The notes under the pieces: model-generated
What the model was told of the DNA's origin: nothing
The model's database searches: none
The model's input: only the letters and a program-made list of their open reading frames with translations
Source: Deltaproteobacteria bacterium
GTDB taxonomy: Bacteria; Myxococcota_A; Polyangia; HGW-17
Assembly: GCA_003249585.1 (NCBI GenBank)
Contig: QKIM01000037.1
Location: forward strand, 1 to 9,614
Direction: 5' to 3'
DNA: 9,614 bases
Program-made: the position numbers and the translations under genes
Part shown: piece after piece, positions 1 through 6,677 of the stretch
Layout of the letters: every line of letters starts with the position of its first letter
Position numbering within the stretch: the stretch's first letter is position 1

Positions 1-1734
1 CCCGGCGACCCCGACGACCGTGGGGATTCCCAGCTCCATGGCGATGATGGCGCCGTGGCTCAGCCGGGACGCCGACTCCAGGACGAGCCCCTCGGCCTCG
101 CCCAGCAGCAGGATGTCCTGAGGCGTGAGCGAGTGGGCCACGACGATGTGTCGGGGGGGCACCGACCTCATGGTGTCGTGCAGATGCCAGGCGTGTCCGC
201 GGGCAAACCCGGGGACCAGCGTGGTCCCGACGAGGTGACGGGACTTGGAGGGGCGATGGTGCTCCAGAGGCTTGCCGTCCACGAAGGTCTCGGGCGGATG
301 ATGGCGCAGCCGCTGCTGCAGGGACTTCTTCCGGGTGGGGATGTGCAGCGCATGAAACCCGGGACTCCCCAGCAGCTCGGGGAGGGTGAGGAAAAACACG
401 TCCCGGGCGTGCTCCAGCGTCCCCGTGGCCACCAGGGTCGCGGCGCGCTCCAGGACCAGGGTGCGCAGGTGATACAGCGCCCGGGCGAAGAGCACGTCAT
501 CGAGCTCACCCGGCGCCTGCACCTGTCCGGCGGGGGCCACGCCGCCCTCCACGAGCCGGTGGACAAACCGCCCGACCAGCTCCGGCTTCTCCCCATAGAG
601 CTGCGCCCCGATGTCCCAGCACACCGGGAGGACGCCGAGATACTCCATGGCCAGATCCATGAGCTGGCTCTCGACGTCCTCGTCCGTCGTGGTCATCTCG
701 CGGACCATCTTCAGAATGCGATGGGAGGTCAAGAGCAGCGCGTTGGTGACGGTGCCCGGGTCGGCGGGGGCCGGCGGGATCTTGGCCAGATAGGCCGCCG
801 TAAAGCGCGCGAACACGTCGATGGCTGACTTGATCTCCGTGGTGTCTCGCAGATCATCATAGAGGGAGGCGGGGTCTCCCGCGTCCTCGGGCTCCTCTCC
901 GTCCGCCCGCACACGGTCATACAGGTATCCCTCGTAGACGGCGATGGGCGCCCCCGTCACCGTATGGACGTGCTCCACGATGGAGCGGTGCAGCGGCGTC
1001 AGGGGGCGGGGGTTGTGGGCGATGTCCTGCCTCCATCGGCCGTGGGACATGGCCTGGGGCATCGGTTCATGCAGCCCGGGAATGCTCCGGGCCTGCAGGA
1101 GCACCAGGGTGCCGTCCTCACGGACCCCCCACTCGATGTCCACGACATCCCACTCGAAGCAGTCGCGAATCTTCCGCGAATACATGGAGAGCAGGGTCAC
1201 GTTGTCTACCCCGGGGTGGAGCTCCTTGGTGAAGAGCTCCCCCGTCCCGGAGGTCACCGCTCCGGGGGCGCCCCACTCCAGGACATGCCCCTCCAGGGAG
1301 AGCGGATCGGGGGCGAAAAACACCCCGGTGCACCGGAACTGCTCGAAGGGCTGGAGGATGAAGGAGGGAGGGACGACCTCCACGCCGAGGCGACGCGCAT
1401 AGACGACGGCGGCTTCGGGGACGAGGAGGCTGGAGGTGAGGAAGTCCACGGCCTCGGTCAGGGATTTGATGGGGCCGGAGCTCGCGAAGAGGCCCGCGAA
1501 GCTGGAGCCCGGAAGATCTTCCGTACAGGAGGACGATCGGATGATCCACGGAAAGGGGATGTGGTGCCGCAGGTCGCCCAGCAGCTCCAGGGCCGTGCGC
1601 CCCTGGCGGTCCCACACGAGATGGTACCCGCCGAGGATGGGCAGTCCCATACGGGCCATACGACCGAGGGTCACACCTTTGGCGCCGCACCCGTGGCCCG
1701 GATGATCGAGCGGGTACGCGGCCAGCTTCCCCAT
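1..1734 (-). CDS. PEP-utilising / rifampicin-phosphotransferase-like enzyme (partial, C-terminus beyond window)
   Basis: The reading frame is open for 578 codons from ATG at 1734 to the window edge, so the C-terminus is missing. Residues 14-36 match the start of the PPDK_N ATP-grasp domain (GAKG with K19, then GRMARMGLPILGGY). R66 lies in RSSSCTEDLP, FAG is at 79-81, a QPFEQFRCTGVFFAPDP block is at 128-144, and the metal/ATP-binding end DIEW...LLQAR is at 199-216. About 280 mostly helical residues follow, including DVFFLTLPELL (445-455). From about 503 the phospho-histidine swivel domain begins, with SRLSHGAIIAMELGIPTVVG and the expected catalytic His at 560. The order ATP-grasp, long middle domain, swivel resembles rifampicin phosphotransferase rather than PEP synthase, where the swivel follows the ATP-grasp domain soon after. 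The family moves phosphate from ATP through the histidine to an acceptor; the acceptor here is unknown. The gap between K19 and R66 is much shorter than usual. It starts 2 nt after the nusB stop, with GGAGG upstream, so it is probably coupled. Confidence 0.82.
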   Translation of the reverse strand, partial: MGKLAAYPLDHPGHGCGAKGVTLGRMARMGLPILGGYHLVWDRQGRTALELLGDLRHHIPFPWIIRSSSCTEDLPGSSFAGLFASSGPIKSLTEAVDFLTSSLLVPEAAVVYARRLGVEVVPPSFILQPFEQFRCTGVFFAPDPLSLEGHVLEWGAPGAVTSGTGELFTKELHPGVDNVTLLSMYSRKIRDCFEWDVVDIEWGVREDGTLVLLQARSIPGLHEPMPQAMSHGRWRQDIAHNPRPLTPLHRSIVEHVHTVTGAPIAVYEGYLYDRVRADGEEPEDAGDPASLYDDLRDTTEIKSAIDVFARFTAAYLAKIPPAPADPGTVTNALLLTSHRILKMVREMTTTDEDVESQLMDLAMEYLGVLPVCWDIGAQLYGEKPELVGRFVHRLVEGGVAPAGQVQAPGELDDVLFARALYHLRTLVLERAATLVATGTLEHARDVFFLTLPELLGSPGFHALHIPTRKKSLQQRLRHHPPETFVDGKPLEHHRPSKSRHLVGTTLVPGFARGHAWHLHDTMRSVPPRHIVVAHSLTPQDILLLGEAEGLVLESASRLSHGAIIAMELGIPTVVGVAG

Positions 1735-1736
1735 GG

Positions 1737-2159
1737 TCAGCCCGCGCCTCCGAGATCCGTCGAGATCTTGTGGAGGACCCCGTTGCCGAACCGCTGGCTC
1801 TTCTCGCTGCCGTAGATCTTCGCCAGCTCCACGGCCTCATTGATGACCACGGGGACAGGGGACTTCAGCCACACCATCTCGGCCACACCGAGCCGCAGGA
1901 TGGCCAGATCCACGGCGTCCATACGGTCGATGCGCCAGTTGCGGCTGGCCTGGTTGATCCGCTCGTCGATGTCCGGGCCGTGGTCCACGACGGTGCCCAG
2001 GATCTGCTCGGTGAAGGCGCGATCCTCATCGCCCTCCAGCGGGTACAACGCCCGGAAGGCCTCGACCGCGGCGGTCAACTCTCCGGGAGCGGTCCCAGAG
2101 GCGTTGGCGTAGAGGACCTGGATGAGGCGCTCACGGCTGACTCTGCGGCGCTTCTTCAT
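1737..2159 (-). CDS. nusB: Transcription antitermination factor NusB
   Basis: The 140-residue protein has the usual NusB length. With NusE (S10), NusB binds boxA of rRNA leader transcripts and supports antitermination and ribosome assembly in the cytoplasm. The N-terminus is basic (MKKRRRVSRERLIQVLYA), matching the first helix of the all-helical fold. The C-terminal half carries the signature SRNWRIDRMDAVDLAILRL (72-90), then VVINEAVELAKIYGSEKS (104-121) and the terminal FGNGVLHKI (124-132). The ATG overlaps the ribH stop by four bases (ATGA), a classic coupling arrangement. A ribH-nusB pair is common across proteobacteria, which supports both calls. No residue looks out of place, and no promoter of its own is visible. 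Confidence 0.96.
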   Translation of the reverse strand: MKKRRRVSRERLIQVLYANASGTAPGELTAAVEAFRALYPLEGDEDRAFTEQILGTVVDHGPDIDERINQASRNWRIDRMDAVDLAILRLGVAEMVWLKSPVPVVINEAVELAKIYGSEKSQRFGNGVLHKISTDLGGAG

Positions 2160-2623
2160 GACAGCTCACCGTAGAGGTTCACCATCTCGATGAGGTTCCT
2201 GGCCGCCTCGAAGCCCTTGTTCCCGGCCTTGGCTCCCGCACGGTCCAGGGCCTGCTCCATGGTGTCCGTGGTGAGGATCCCCATGATGACGGGGATCCCC
2301 GCAGTGAGGCTGACCTGGGCGACGCCCTTGACGGCCTCGGCGCTCACGTAGTCGAAGTGGGGGGTCTCTCCACGCACCACGGCGCCCAGGGTGATGACGC
2401 CGTCGTAGGCTCCGGATTTTGCGACTCTGGCGGTAACGCCGGGGATCTCGAAGGAGCCGGGGGTGCGGATGACGGTGATCTTTTCCGAGGGGACGCCGGA
2501 GCGGCTCAGCCCGTCGAGTGCGCCCTCGAGGAGGCGCTCCGTCACCAGGCTGTTGAATCTGGAGACGATGATGCAGACTTTGCAGGCGCTTGCCCTGAGG
2601 GATCCTTCGATGAAGCGGGTCAT
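2156..2623 (-). CDS. ribH: 6,7-dimethyl-8-ribityllumazine synthase
   Basis: The 155-residue enzyme condenses 5-amino-6-(D-ribitylamino)uracil with 3,4-dihydroxy-2-butanone 4-phosphate, the penultimate step of riboflavin synthesis, and normally assembles into pentamers or 60-subunit shells. Visible motifs in order are SRFNSLVTERLLEGA (21-35, substrate-binding FN), TPGSFEIP (54-61), LGAVVRGETPHFDYV (79-93) with the catalytic His at 89, GIPVIMGILTTDT (109-121), and DRAGAKAGNKG (127-137) with the phosphate-binding Arg at 128. The start at 2623 is chosen because AGGAGG sits five bases upstream and the protein then begins as the family does. An in-frame ATG at 2713 would add 30 unrelated residues and run into mnmE. 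The other riboflavin genes (ribD, ribE, ribBA) are not beside it, and no FMN riboswitch precedes it, so it depends on the operon promoter. Confidence 0.96.
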   Translation of the reverse strand: MTRFIEGSLRASACKVCIIVSRFNSLVTERLLEGALDGLSRSGVPSEKITVIRTPGSFEIPGVTARVAKSGAYDGVITLGAVVRGETPHFDYVSAEAVKGVAQVSLTAGIPVIMGILTTDTMEQALDRAGAKAGNKGFEAARNLIEMVNLYGELS

Positions 2624-2628
2624 GTATT

Positions 2629-2634
2629 CCTCCT
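2629..2634 (-). promoter_or_regulatory. Ribosome binding site of ribH
   Basis: AGGAGG is followed by five bases and then ATG at 2623. This strong Shine-Dalgarno site settles the ribH start against the longer in-frame alternative at 2713. Confidence 0.88.
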
Positions 2635-2645
2635 GGAAGTCCCGA

Positions 2646-3914
2646 TCACTTGCCGATGCAGAATCGGGAGAAAATGCGATCATAGAGATCTGTCGGTGGC
2701 TGATCAATATCATGGCGCAGCTTTTCGGTAAAGCGCCTCAGGTGGTGCGCCTTCAGTTCGGGCAGCGGCGCCGCGTCGGCCAGGGCATAGATGGCGTGGA
2801 GCTCTTCGAGGATGGCGGCCGTGGCGTCCGAGATCCACAGATCCCAGCCTTCTGCGCGGCGCCAGATCTCCACCCGGGCAGCGACGGCCTCCAGGAGGGC
2901 GTCGAGTCCCTGCCCCGTGACCCCGCTCACGCCGAGGGTCCCGGGCCGGTTCGTCCCCAGGGTGTCGATCTTCCCGGTCACCTCCACCACACGAGGGTCC
3001 TCCCCGTCGTCCCGGCCGAAGGCGATGATCGCCGCGGCCGACCGCCTGAGCACCTCGGTGCGGTCCATACCCTGGGCCTCGAGGGCATCCCCGCCGCTCC
3101 GGACACCGGCGGCGTCCACGAGCCGAAAGCCGGTCCCGTTGTGATAGAATTCGGCCTCGATATAGTCCCTCGTGGTCCCCGGGGTGTCGGAGACCAGGGC
3201 GCGGTCGTAGCCGACCACGGCGTTGAAGAGCGTGGACTTGCCGCAGTTGGGCGGCCCATAGAGCAGCACCACGGGGAGCGAGGCGTTCCGGGCCGTGAGC
3301 CGTGCCTGCCCCCTCAGCCAGCCGAGGCGGTCCCGCAGCGCCCCGATCCCAGCGTCGCCCTCCCCCTCCTCGAATTCGATGTCCGACTCGAGATCGGCCA
3401 GGGCGTCCCAGGCCATCTCCAGCAGCCCCGTGAGGAGCTCCCGGGTGCCGGCTGAGGTCTCAAGGAGCGCCAGGGTCTGACGGGACCCGGCGTTGATCCG
3501 CGCGTTGATCCGCTCGGCGTCCAGGAGGTCCATTTTCCCGTGCAGCACGGCGCGGTAGGTGAATTCCCCGGGCCCGGCGCGCCGGATCCCCAGGGACTCC
3601 ACGAGGGTGATGAGCTCCTCCACAATGACCGGAGCCCCGTGGCAGTGGATCTCCACCATGTCCTCTCCCGTGTAGGAGCGGGGGGCGCGGAAGGTCACGG
3701 CCATGACCTCGTCCACTCCCGGGAGCCGTCGCAGCTGCAGCGCCCCGTGGGGGCCGGGTGGTCGCCCGGAGAGCGCCTCGAGAGCGGCGCCGGCGCGCTC
3801 ACCGCTGAGCCGGATCACGGCCAGCGCCGCGTGGCCTCTGGCGGTGGAGAGGGCGACGATGGTGTCCGTGGGGATCTCAGGCCTTGGAGGGCTTGGCGGG
3901 CTTGACGGGGACAT
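2646..3914 (-). CDS. mnmE: tRNA uridine-5-carboxymethylaminomethyl(34) synthesis GTPase MnmE
   Basis: MnmE works with MnmG to modify the wobble uridine of certain tRNAs, using GTP hydrolysis and a folate-derived carbon. At 422 residues it is shorter than the usual 450 or so. The N-terminal tetrahydrofolate-binding domain shows DTIVALSTARGHAALAVIRLSG (17-38), YTGEDMVEIHCHG (81-93) and GPGEFTYRAVLHGKMDLLDAE (114-134). The G domain has the P-loop GPPNCGKS (220-227), TPGTTRD (244-250), DAAG (267-270) and the likely catalytic Glu at 279. The C-terminus is the conserved FCIGK (418-422). Two features are odd: the G4 motif reads TGKID instead of NKxD, and the stretch between DAAG and G4 is shortened. 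The only standard start codon in frame is ATG 3914, which lies inside the 3' end of yidC (38-nt overlap) without a clear Shine-Dalgarno site, so translation is probably coupled. Confidence 0.94.
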   Translation of the reverse strand: MSPSSPPSPPRPEIPTDTIVALSTARGHAALAVIRLSGERAGAALEALSGRPPGPHGALQLRRLPGVDEVMAVTFRAPRSYTGEDMVEIHCHGAPVIVEELITLVESLGIRRAGPGEFTYRAVLHGKMDLLDAERINARINAGSRQTLALLETSAGTRELLTGLLEMAWDALADLESDIEFEEGEGDAGIGALRDRLGWLRGQARLTARNASLPVVLLYGPPNCGKSTLFNAVVGYDRALVSDTPGTTRDYIEAEFYHNGTGFRLVDAAGVRSGGDALEAQGMDRTEVLRRSAAAIIAFGRDDGEDPRVVEVTGKIDTLGTNRPGTLGVSGVTGQGLDALLEAVAARVEIWRRAEGWDLWISDATAAILEELHAIYALADAAPLPELKAHHLRRFTEKLRHDIDQPPTDLYDRIFSRFCIGK

Positions 3915-6309
3915 CGGTGTGGTTCAGGTACCACTGGTGCGTAAGGGAGAGCACCGTGTTGGTGAGGATGTAGAGCGTGAGCCCGGAGGGGAGGAAGAGC
4001 ATGATTCCCGTGAACATGATGGGCATCATGTAGAGCATCATCCGGGCCTGCGGGTTGTCCGAGCTGGTCGGGGACATCTTCTGCTGGATGAACATGGTCA
4101 CACCCATGAGGAGGGGCAGCACGAAATAGGGATCCCGGGCCGTGAGGTCGTTGATCCAGCCGAAGAGGGGCGCGCGGTAGAGCTCGACGGAGGCCATGAG
4201 CGCCTGGTACCACGCGATGTAGATGGGCATCTGCAGGAGCATGGGGAGACAGCCGCCGATGGGGTTGACGCCATGCTGCTTGTACAGGGCCATCATCTCC
4301 TGGTTGAGCTTCTCCTTGTCATTGGCGTACAGCTTCTGCAGCCGGTCCATCTCGGGCTTCAGATCCGCCATGCGCTTCATGGAGCGCATGGACTTGTTGG
4401 TGAAGTAGAGGGTGGCCAGCTTGATGAGCATGGTCAGGAAGATGATGGCGAGGCCCCAGTTGCCGACCACGTTGTACACGAGCTTCAGCAGGAAGATCAT
4501 GAATCTGCCGATGGGAGCGAGGAGCCCGAAGTCGATGGACTCGTCGAGCTTGGGGGAAGCGTTGGGGAGCGCGCGTTCGCCGGGTTTGGGGGGCGCCTCG
4601 AAGATGCGCACCTGCTCGAGGTATTGCATGTCCTTGGGGCCGGCGTAGATCTTGAAGGGCAGCTCGATGCTCTTCCCGGGGGCGAACTCCGCGGACTCGC
4701 CGACGTCCATGAAGGCGGTGATGACGCCGTAGCCGGAGGACTCCTTGATGCTGGTGGCCCAGAAGCTGCAGCCACCATCGTCCGCCTTGTAGTTCTTGAT
4801 GAGGACCAGGAGGAAGTAGCGGGCATCGATACCGGCCCAGCGGGCGCCATGACTGAAGACCCGGGACTTGGAGGGCGTGCGCTGGCAGGAGCAGCTCCCG
4901 CAGCTGGAGCACCCGGGGGCGGCGCCACCGTCGCAGCCCCCGCCACAGCCCATGCAGCCGCTCTTTTTGGGGCCGTTGAGGATGAGATCGTAGGGCTGAA
5001 CGCTGACGCCGTCGGAGTTGTAGCAGATGGCCTCCTTCTGCAGGGAGACAGGCTGGAAGAACGTCCGATCGGACTCCCCCTCGTGGAGGGAGGTCACCTG
5101 GAACTCCAGGCGCTTCATCTTGATGGGGGTGTCCCCGGTGTTGGCGATGTTGACGGTGAGATCCAGGTCGTAGCGGTCGGGATAGGCGCGGTAGATCTTC
5201 TTCACGGCGAAGGGGAAGCACATCTGCCCTGCCTTGAGCCGCTCTGGGGTGCACGGGGTGTCCGGCTGCAGCACGAAGACCCACTCGGTCATCTTGGGAT
5301 CGACCGTGTGCTTCTCCAGGGTCCACTCCTGACGGTAGTACCGGCGGGAGACCTTGTCGTAGTAGAGCAGATCCCAGAGGGTATGCTGGGAGATGGACTC
5401 GGCGGTCTTCTCCACGGTCATGGAGAGCTGGAAGGGCAGGAAGGGCGGCGACCAGGTCTTGATCAGATCCATCTGCTGATCCTTCTTGCTGCCCTTGCGT
5501 GTCTTGAGGAGCTCCTTGGGCACCACGTACTCGCGGTACTGGTGCTTCTTGAGGATGATGGAGGAGGGCACGGCGCCGGCCGTGGTGAAGGTCACCCTGA
5601 AGAGCGAGTTCTCGTACTGGAGCCGTGGGTCCTTCTCGACGGGGACGGCCCACCGCGCCCCCTTGCTGGACTGGAACTTGGAAACAGGCGCCGCGGAGAT
5701 CGTCTTGGCGACGGGTTTGGGCGCCTCCGGTTTCGCGACAGGCGGCACAGCCGCCGGCGCTGTCACGGCGGCCTTCACGGGCGTACCGTCGGCGGTGGTG
5801 CCTGCTGGTTTCGCCATGGGCTGCGCGGCGGTGGCCTTTGGCTCCGCAGCTTTGGGGGCGACGGGCTTCGCGACAGGTTGCATGGTCGCAGGCTTCGCGG
5901 CGGGCTGCATGGCGGCGGGCTTCGCGGCAGGTTTCGCAGCGGGCTTCGCGGCGGGTTTCGCGGCGGGTTTCGCGGCGGTCGTCTTCATGTCCTGGGGCGC
6001 GGCGAGGGCTAAACAGGTTACACCGAGGATCACGGCAAGAGTCACGAGGGAGACGATGGATTTTTTCATAAACCTGTTTCCTGATGGCTTTCTGGGGAGG
6101 GGCGCAGGATCGTACCCTCCTTTGGAGAAGGGATTGCAACGGAGGACCCGCCAGATCGTCAGCACGGTCCCCTCGATGGCGCCGCGGTTGCGGATGACAT
6201 CAATCCCGTACTGTGAGCAGGTGGGCAGATACTTGCAGGTGGGGTGCCGTTTGAGCCCCGAGAGGTACTTGCGGTACAATCCGATGAGGAAGATGAGCAC
6301 CCGCCCCAT
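3877..6309 (-). CDS. yidC: YidD-YidC fusion: membrane protein insertase
   Basis: One uninterrupted frame of 810 codons joins YidD (1-80) to YidC (81-810). YidC inserts and folds inner-membrane proteins, alone or with SecYEG. Residues 81-106 form a hydrophobic segment with a lysine start and an ALA-AP end resembling a signal-peptidase site. Residues 107-215 are a linker rich in Ala, Lys and Pro, and about 225-560 form the periplasmic P1 domain. The P1 domain contains a seven-cysteine cluster (452-475). The insertase core starts near 590: GNWGLAIIFLTMLIK places K630 where E. coli has the groove Arg366; EMMALYKQHGVNPIGGCLP, LLMGVTMFIQQKMSP and FLPSGLTLYILTN then match E. coli closely. The tail is short and basic. 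ATG 6309 has a strong Shine-Dalgarno site; ATG 6069 has its own weaker site and could give YidC alone (730 residues). The reading frame is certain; whether the cell makes the fusion, YidC alone, or both is not. Confidence 0.93.
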   Translation of the reverse strand: MGRVLIFLIGLYRKYLSGLKRHPTCKYLPTCSQYGIDVIRNRGAIEGTVLTIWRVLRCNPFSKGGYDPAPLPRKPSGNRFMKKSIVSLVTLAVILGVTCLALAAPQDMKTTAAKPAAKPAAKPAAKPAAKPAAMQPAAKPATMQPVAKPVAPKAAEPKATAAQPMAKPAGTTADGTPVKAAVTAPAAVPPVAKPEAPKPVAKTISAAPVSKFQSSKGARWAVPVEKDPRLQYENSLFRVTFTTAGAVPSSIILKKHQYREYVVPKELLKTRKGSKKDQQMDLIKTWSPPFLPFQLSMTVEKTAESISQHTLWDLLYYDKVSRRYYRQEWTLEKHTVDPKMTEWVFVLQPDTPCTPERLKAGQMCFPFAVKKIYRAYPDRYDLDLTVNIANTGDTPIKMKRLEFQVTSLHEGESDRTFFQPVSLQKEAICYNSDGVSVQPYDLILNGPKKSGCMGCGGGCDGGAAPGCSSCGSCSCQRTPSKSRVFSHGARWAGIDARYFLLVLIKNYKADDGGCSFWATSIKESSGYGVITAFMDVGESAEFAPGKSIELPFKIYAGPKDMQYLEQVRIFEAPPKPGERALPNASPKLDESIDFGLLAPIGRFMIFLLKLVYNVVGNWGLAIIFLTMLIKLATLYFTNKSMRSMKRMADLKPEMDRLQKLYANDKEKLNQEMMALYKQHGVNPIGGCLPMLLQMPIYIAWYQALMASVELYRAPLFGWINDLTARDPYFVLPLLMGVTMFIQQKMSPTSSDNPQARMMLYMMPIMFTGIMLFLPSGLTLYILTNTVLSLTHQWYLNHTDVPVKPAKPSKA
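5917..5976 (-). repeat. 12-bp tandem repeat encoding five AAKP units in the YidC linker
   Basis: Codons 112-131 of the fused protein read AAKP five times in a row, with only a few synonymous third-base differences between units. Degenerate copies (AAMQP, AAKPATMQP, VAKPVAP) continue to about codon 152. Such a proline- and lysine-rich stretch is expected to be extended and unfolded, like the TonB spacer, and to vary in length between strains through slippage. Confidence 0.85.
6070..6309 (-). other. yidD: YidD domain (membrane protein insertion efficiency factor) at the N-terminus of the fusion
   Basis: These 80 codons are a full-length YidD, a small membrane-associated cytoplasmic protein thought to assist YidC-dependent insertion. 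The family pattern is clear: LIGLYRKYLSGL amphipathic start, then CKYLPTCSQYGIDVIR (25-40), GAIEGTVLTIWRVLRCNPF (43-61) and GGYDPAP (64-70), with the conserved cysteines at 25, 31 and 58. YidD normally stops a few residues after the GGxDPVP motif. Here no stop occurs, and the frame passes through LPRKPSGNRF into the YidC methionine at codon 81. The ATG lies one base after the rnpA stop. Confidence 0.92.
6079..6082 (-). promoter_or_regulatory. Possible internal ribosome binding site for YidC alone
   Basis: AGGA lies nine bases before the in-frame ATG at 6069, whose product begins MKKSIVSLVTLAVILG like an ordinary membrane-targeted protein. A second AGG sits three bases before the ATG, too close to be useful. 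This suggests the ancestral yidC start survives inside the fused frame and might be used by reinitiation; use of the site is unproven. Confidence 0.5.
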
Positions 6310-6310
6310 T

Positions 6311-6673
6311 TCACCGCCTCCTCATCCGCTGGAGGAAACTCTCGGCCTCGGCCTGCAGCTCGATGCTCCGCCGCGAGGCGGTCCCCACCCTTGGGATGAT
6401 CACCACATCGAGATTCAGCTCGTGCAGCTCGGGCATGAGGTGCCTTACCGCAGATCGAAGCCTGCGTTTTATCCCGTTCCTCACCACGGCTTTCCCGTGA
6501 CGCTTGCTCACGGTGAATCCAACGCGAACATGCCCCAGGGAATTTTCGGTGAAGAGAAACACCAGATGTTTCGATACGAAACGGTTGGGGGAAGCCTGAA
6601 CGGCCAGGAACTGGGTGCGTTTCAGCAGCCGGTATCGCTTGGGGAAACCGAAACGGGGACGCTCCGGATCCAA
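6311..6673 (-). CDS. rnpA: Ribonuclease P protein component
   Basis: RnpA is the small basic protein that binds the RNase P RNA and helps it remove 5' leaders from pre-tRNAs. The family core is plain: FPKRYRLLKRTQFLAV near the N-terminus, the substrate-contacting region, then VGFTVSKRHGKAVVRNGIKRRLR, the RNR-type signature helix, and LDVVIIPRV. The start is uncertain. TTG at 6673, four bases after the rpmH stop, gives 120 residues, the normal family length. The first in-frame ATG, at 6793, gives 160 residues but lies 115 bases inside rpmH, has no Shine-Dalgarno site, and adds 40 residues with no family resemblance. I prefer TTG with coupling to rpmH termination, although its own ribosome binding site is weak. 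The stop is one base before the YidD start. Confidence 0.9.
   Translation of the reverse strand: MDPERPRFGFPKRYRLLKRTQFLAVQASPNRFVSKHLVFLFTENSLGHVRVGFTVSKRHGKAVVRNGIKRRLRSAVRHLMPELHELNLDVVIIPRVGTASRRSIELQAEAESFLQRMRRR
6317..6323 (-). promoter_or_regulatory. Ribosome binding site of yidD-yidC
   Basis: GAGGAGG is followed by seven bases and ATG at 6309. It lies within the last codons of rnpA and is one of the strongest Shine-Dalgarno sites in the window, which supports real translation from the YidD start. Confidence 0.88.
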
Positions 6674-6677
6674 CGTT

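Noticed and set aside
55..828. A 257-codon plus-strand frame at the left end
   Set aside because: It is opposite the phosphotransferase-like gene, whose frame carries clear catalytic motifs; the plus product has none.
3703..6012. A 769-codon open frame on the plus strand opposite yidC and mnmE
   Set aside because: It is a GC-driven antisense shadow. The minus strand encodes unmistakable YidC and MnmE, while the plus-frame product is Gly-, Glu-, His- and Leu-rich without any recognisable domain.
6000..6069. Lipoprotein signal (cysteine at residue 99 in the YidC hydrophobic segment)
   Set aside because: The residues before the cysteine (GVT) do not fit the lipobox, which needs a small Ala or Gly (or Ser) just before Cys.
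4319..6139. A 606-codon frame on the minus strand in another phase of yidC
   Set aside because: The product is Arg- and His-rich nonsense overlapping the real YidC frame; no motif and no ribosome binding site.
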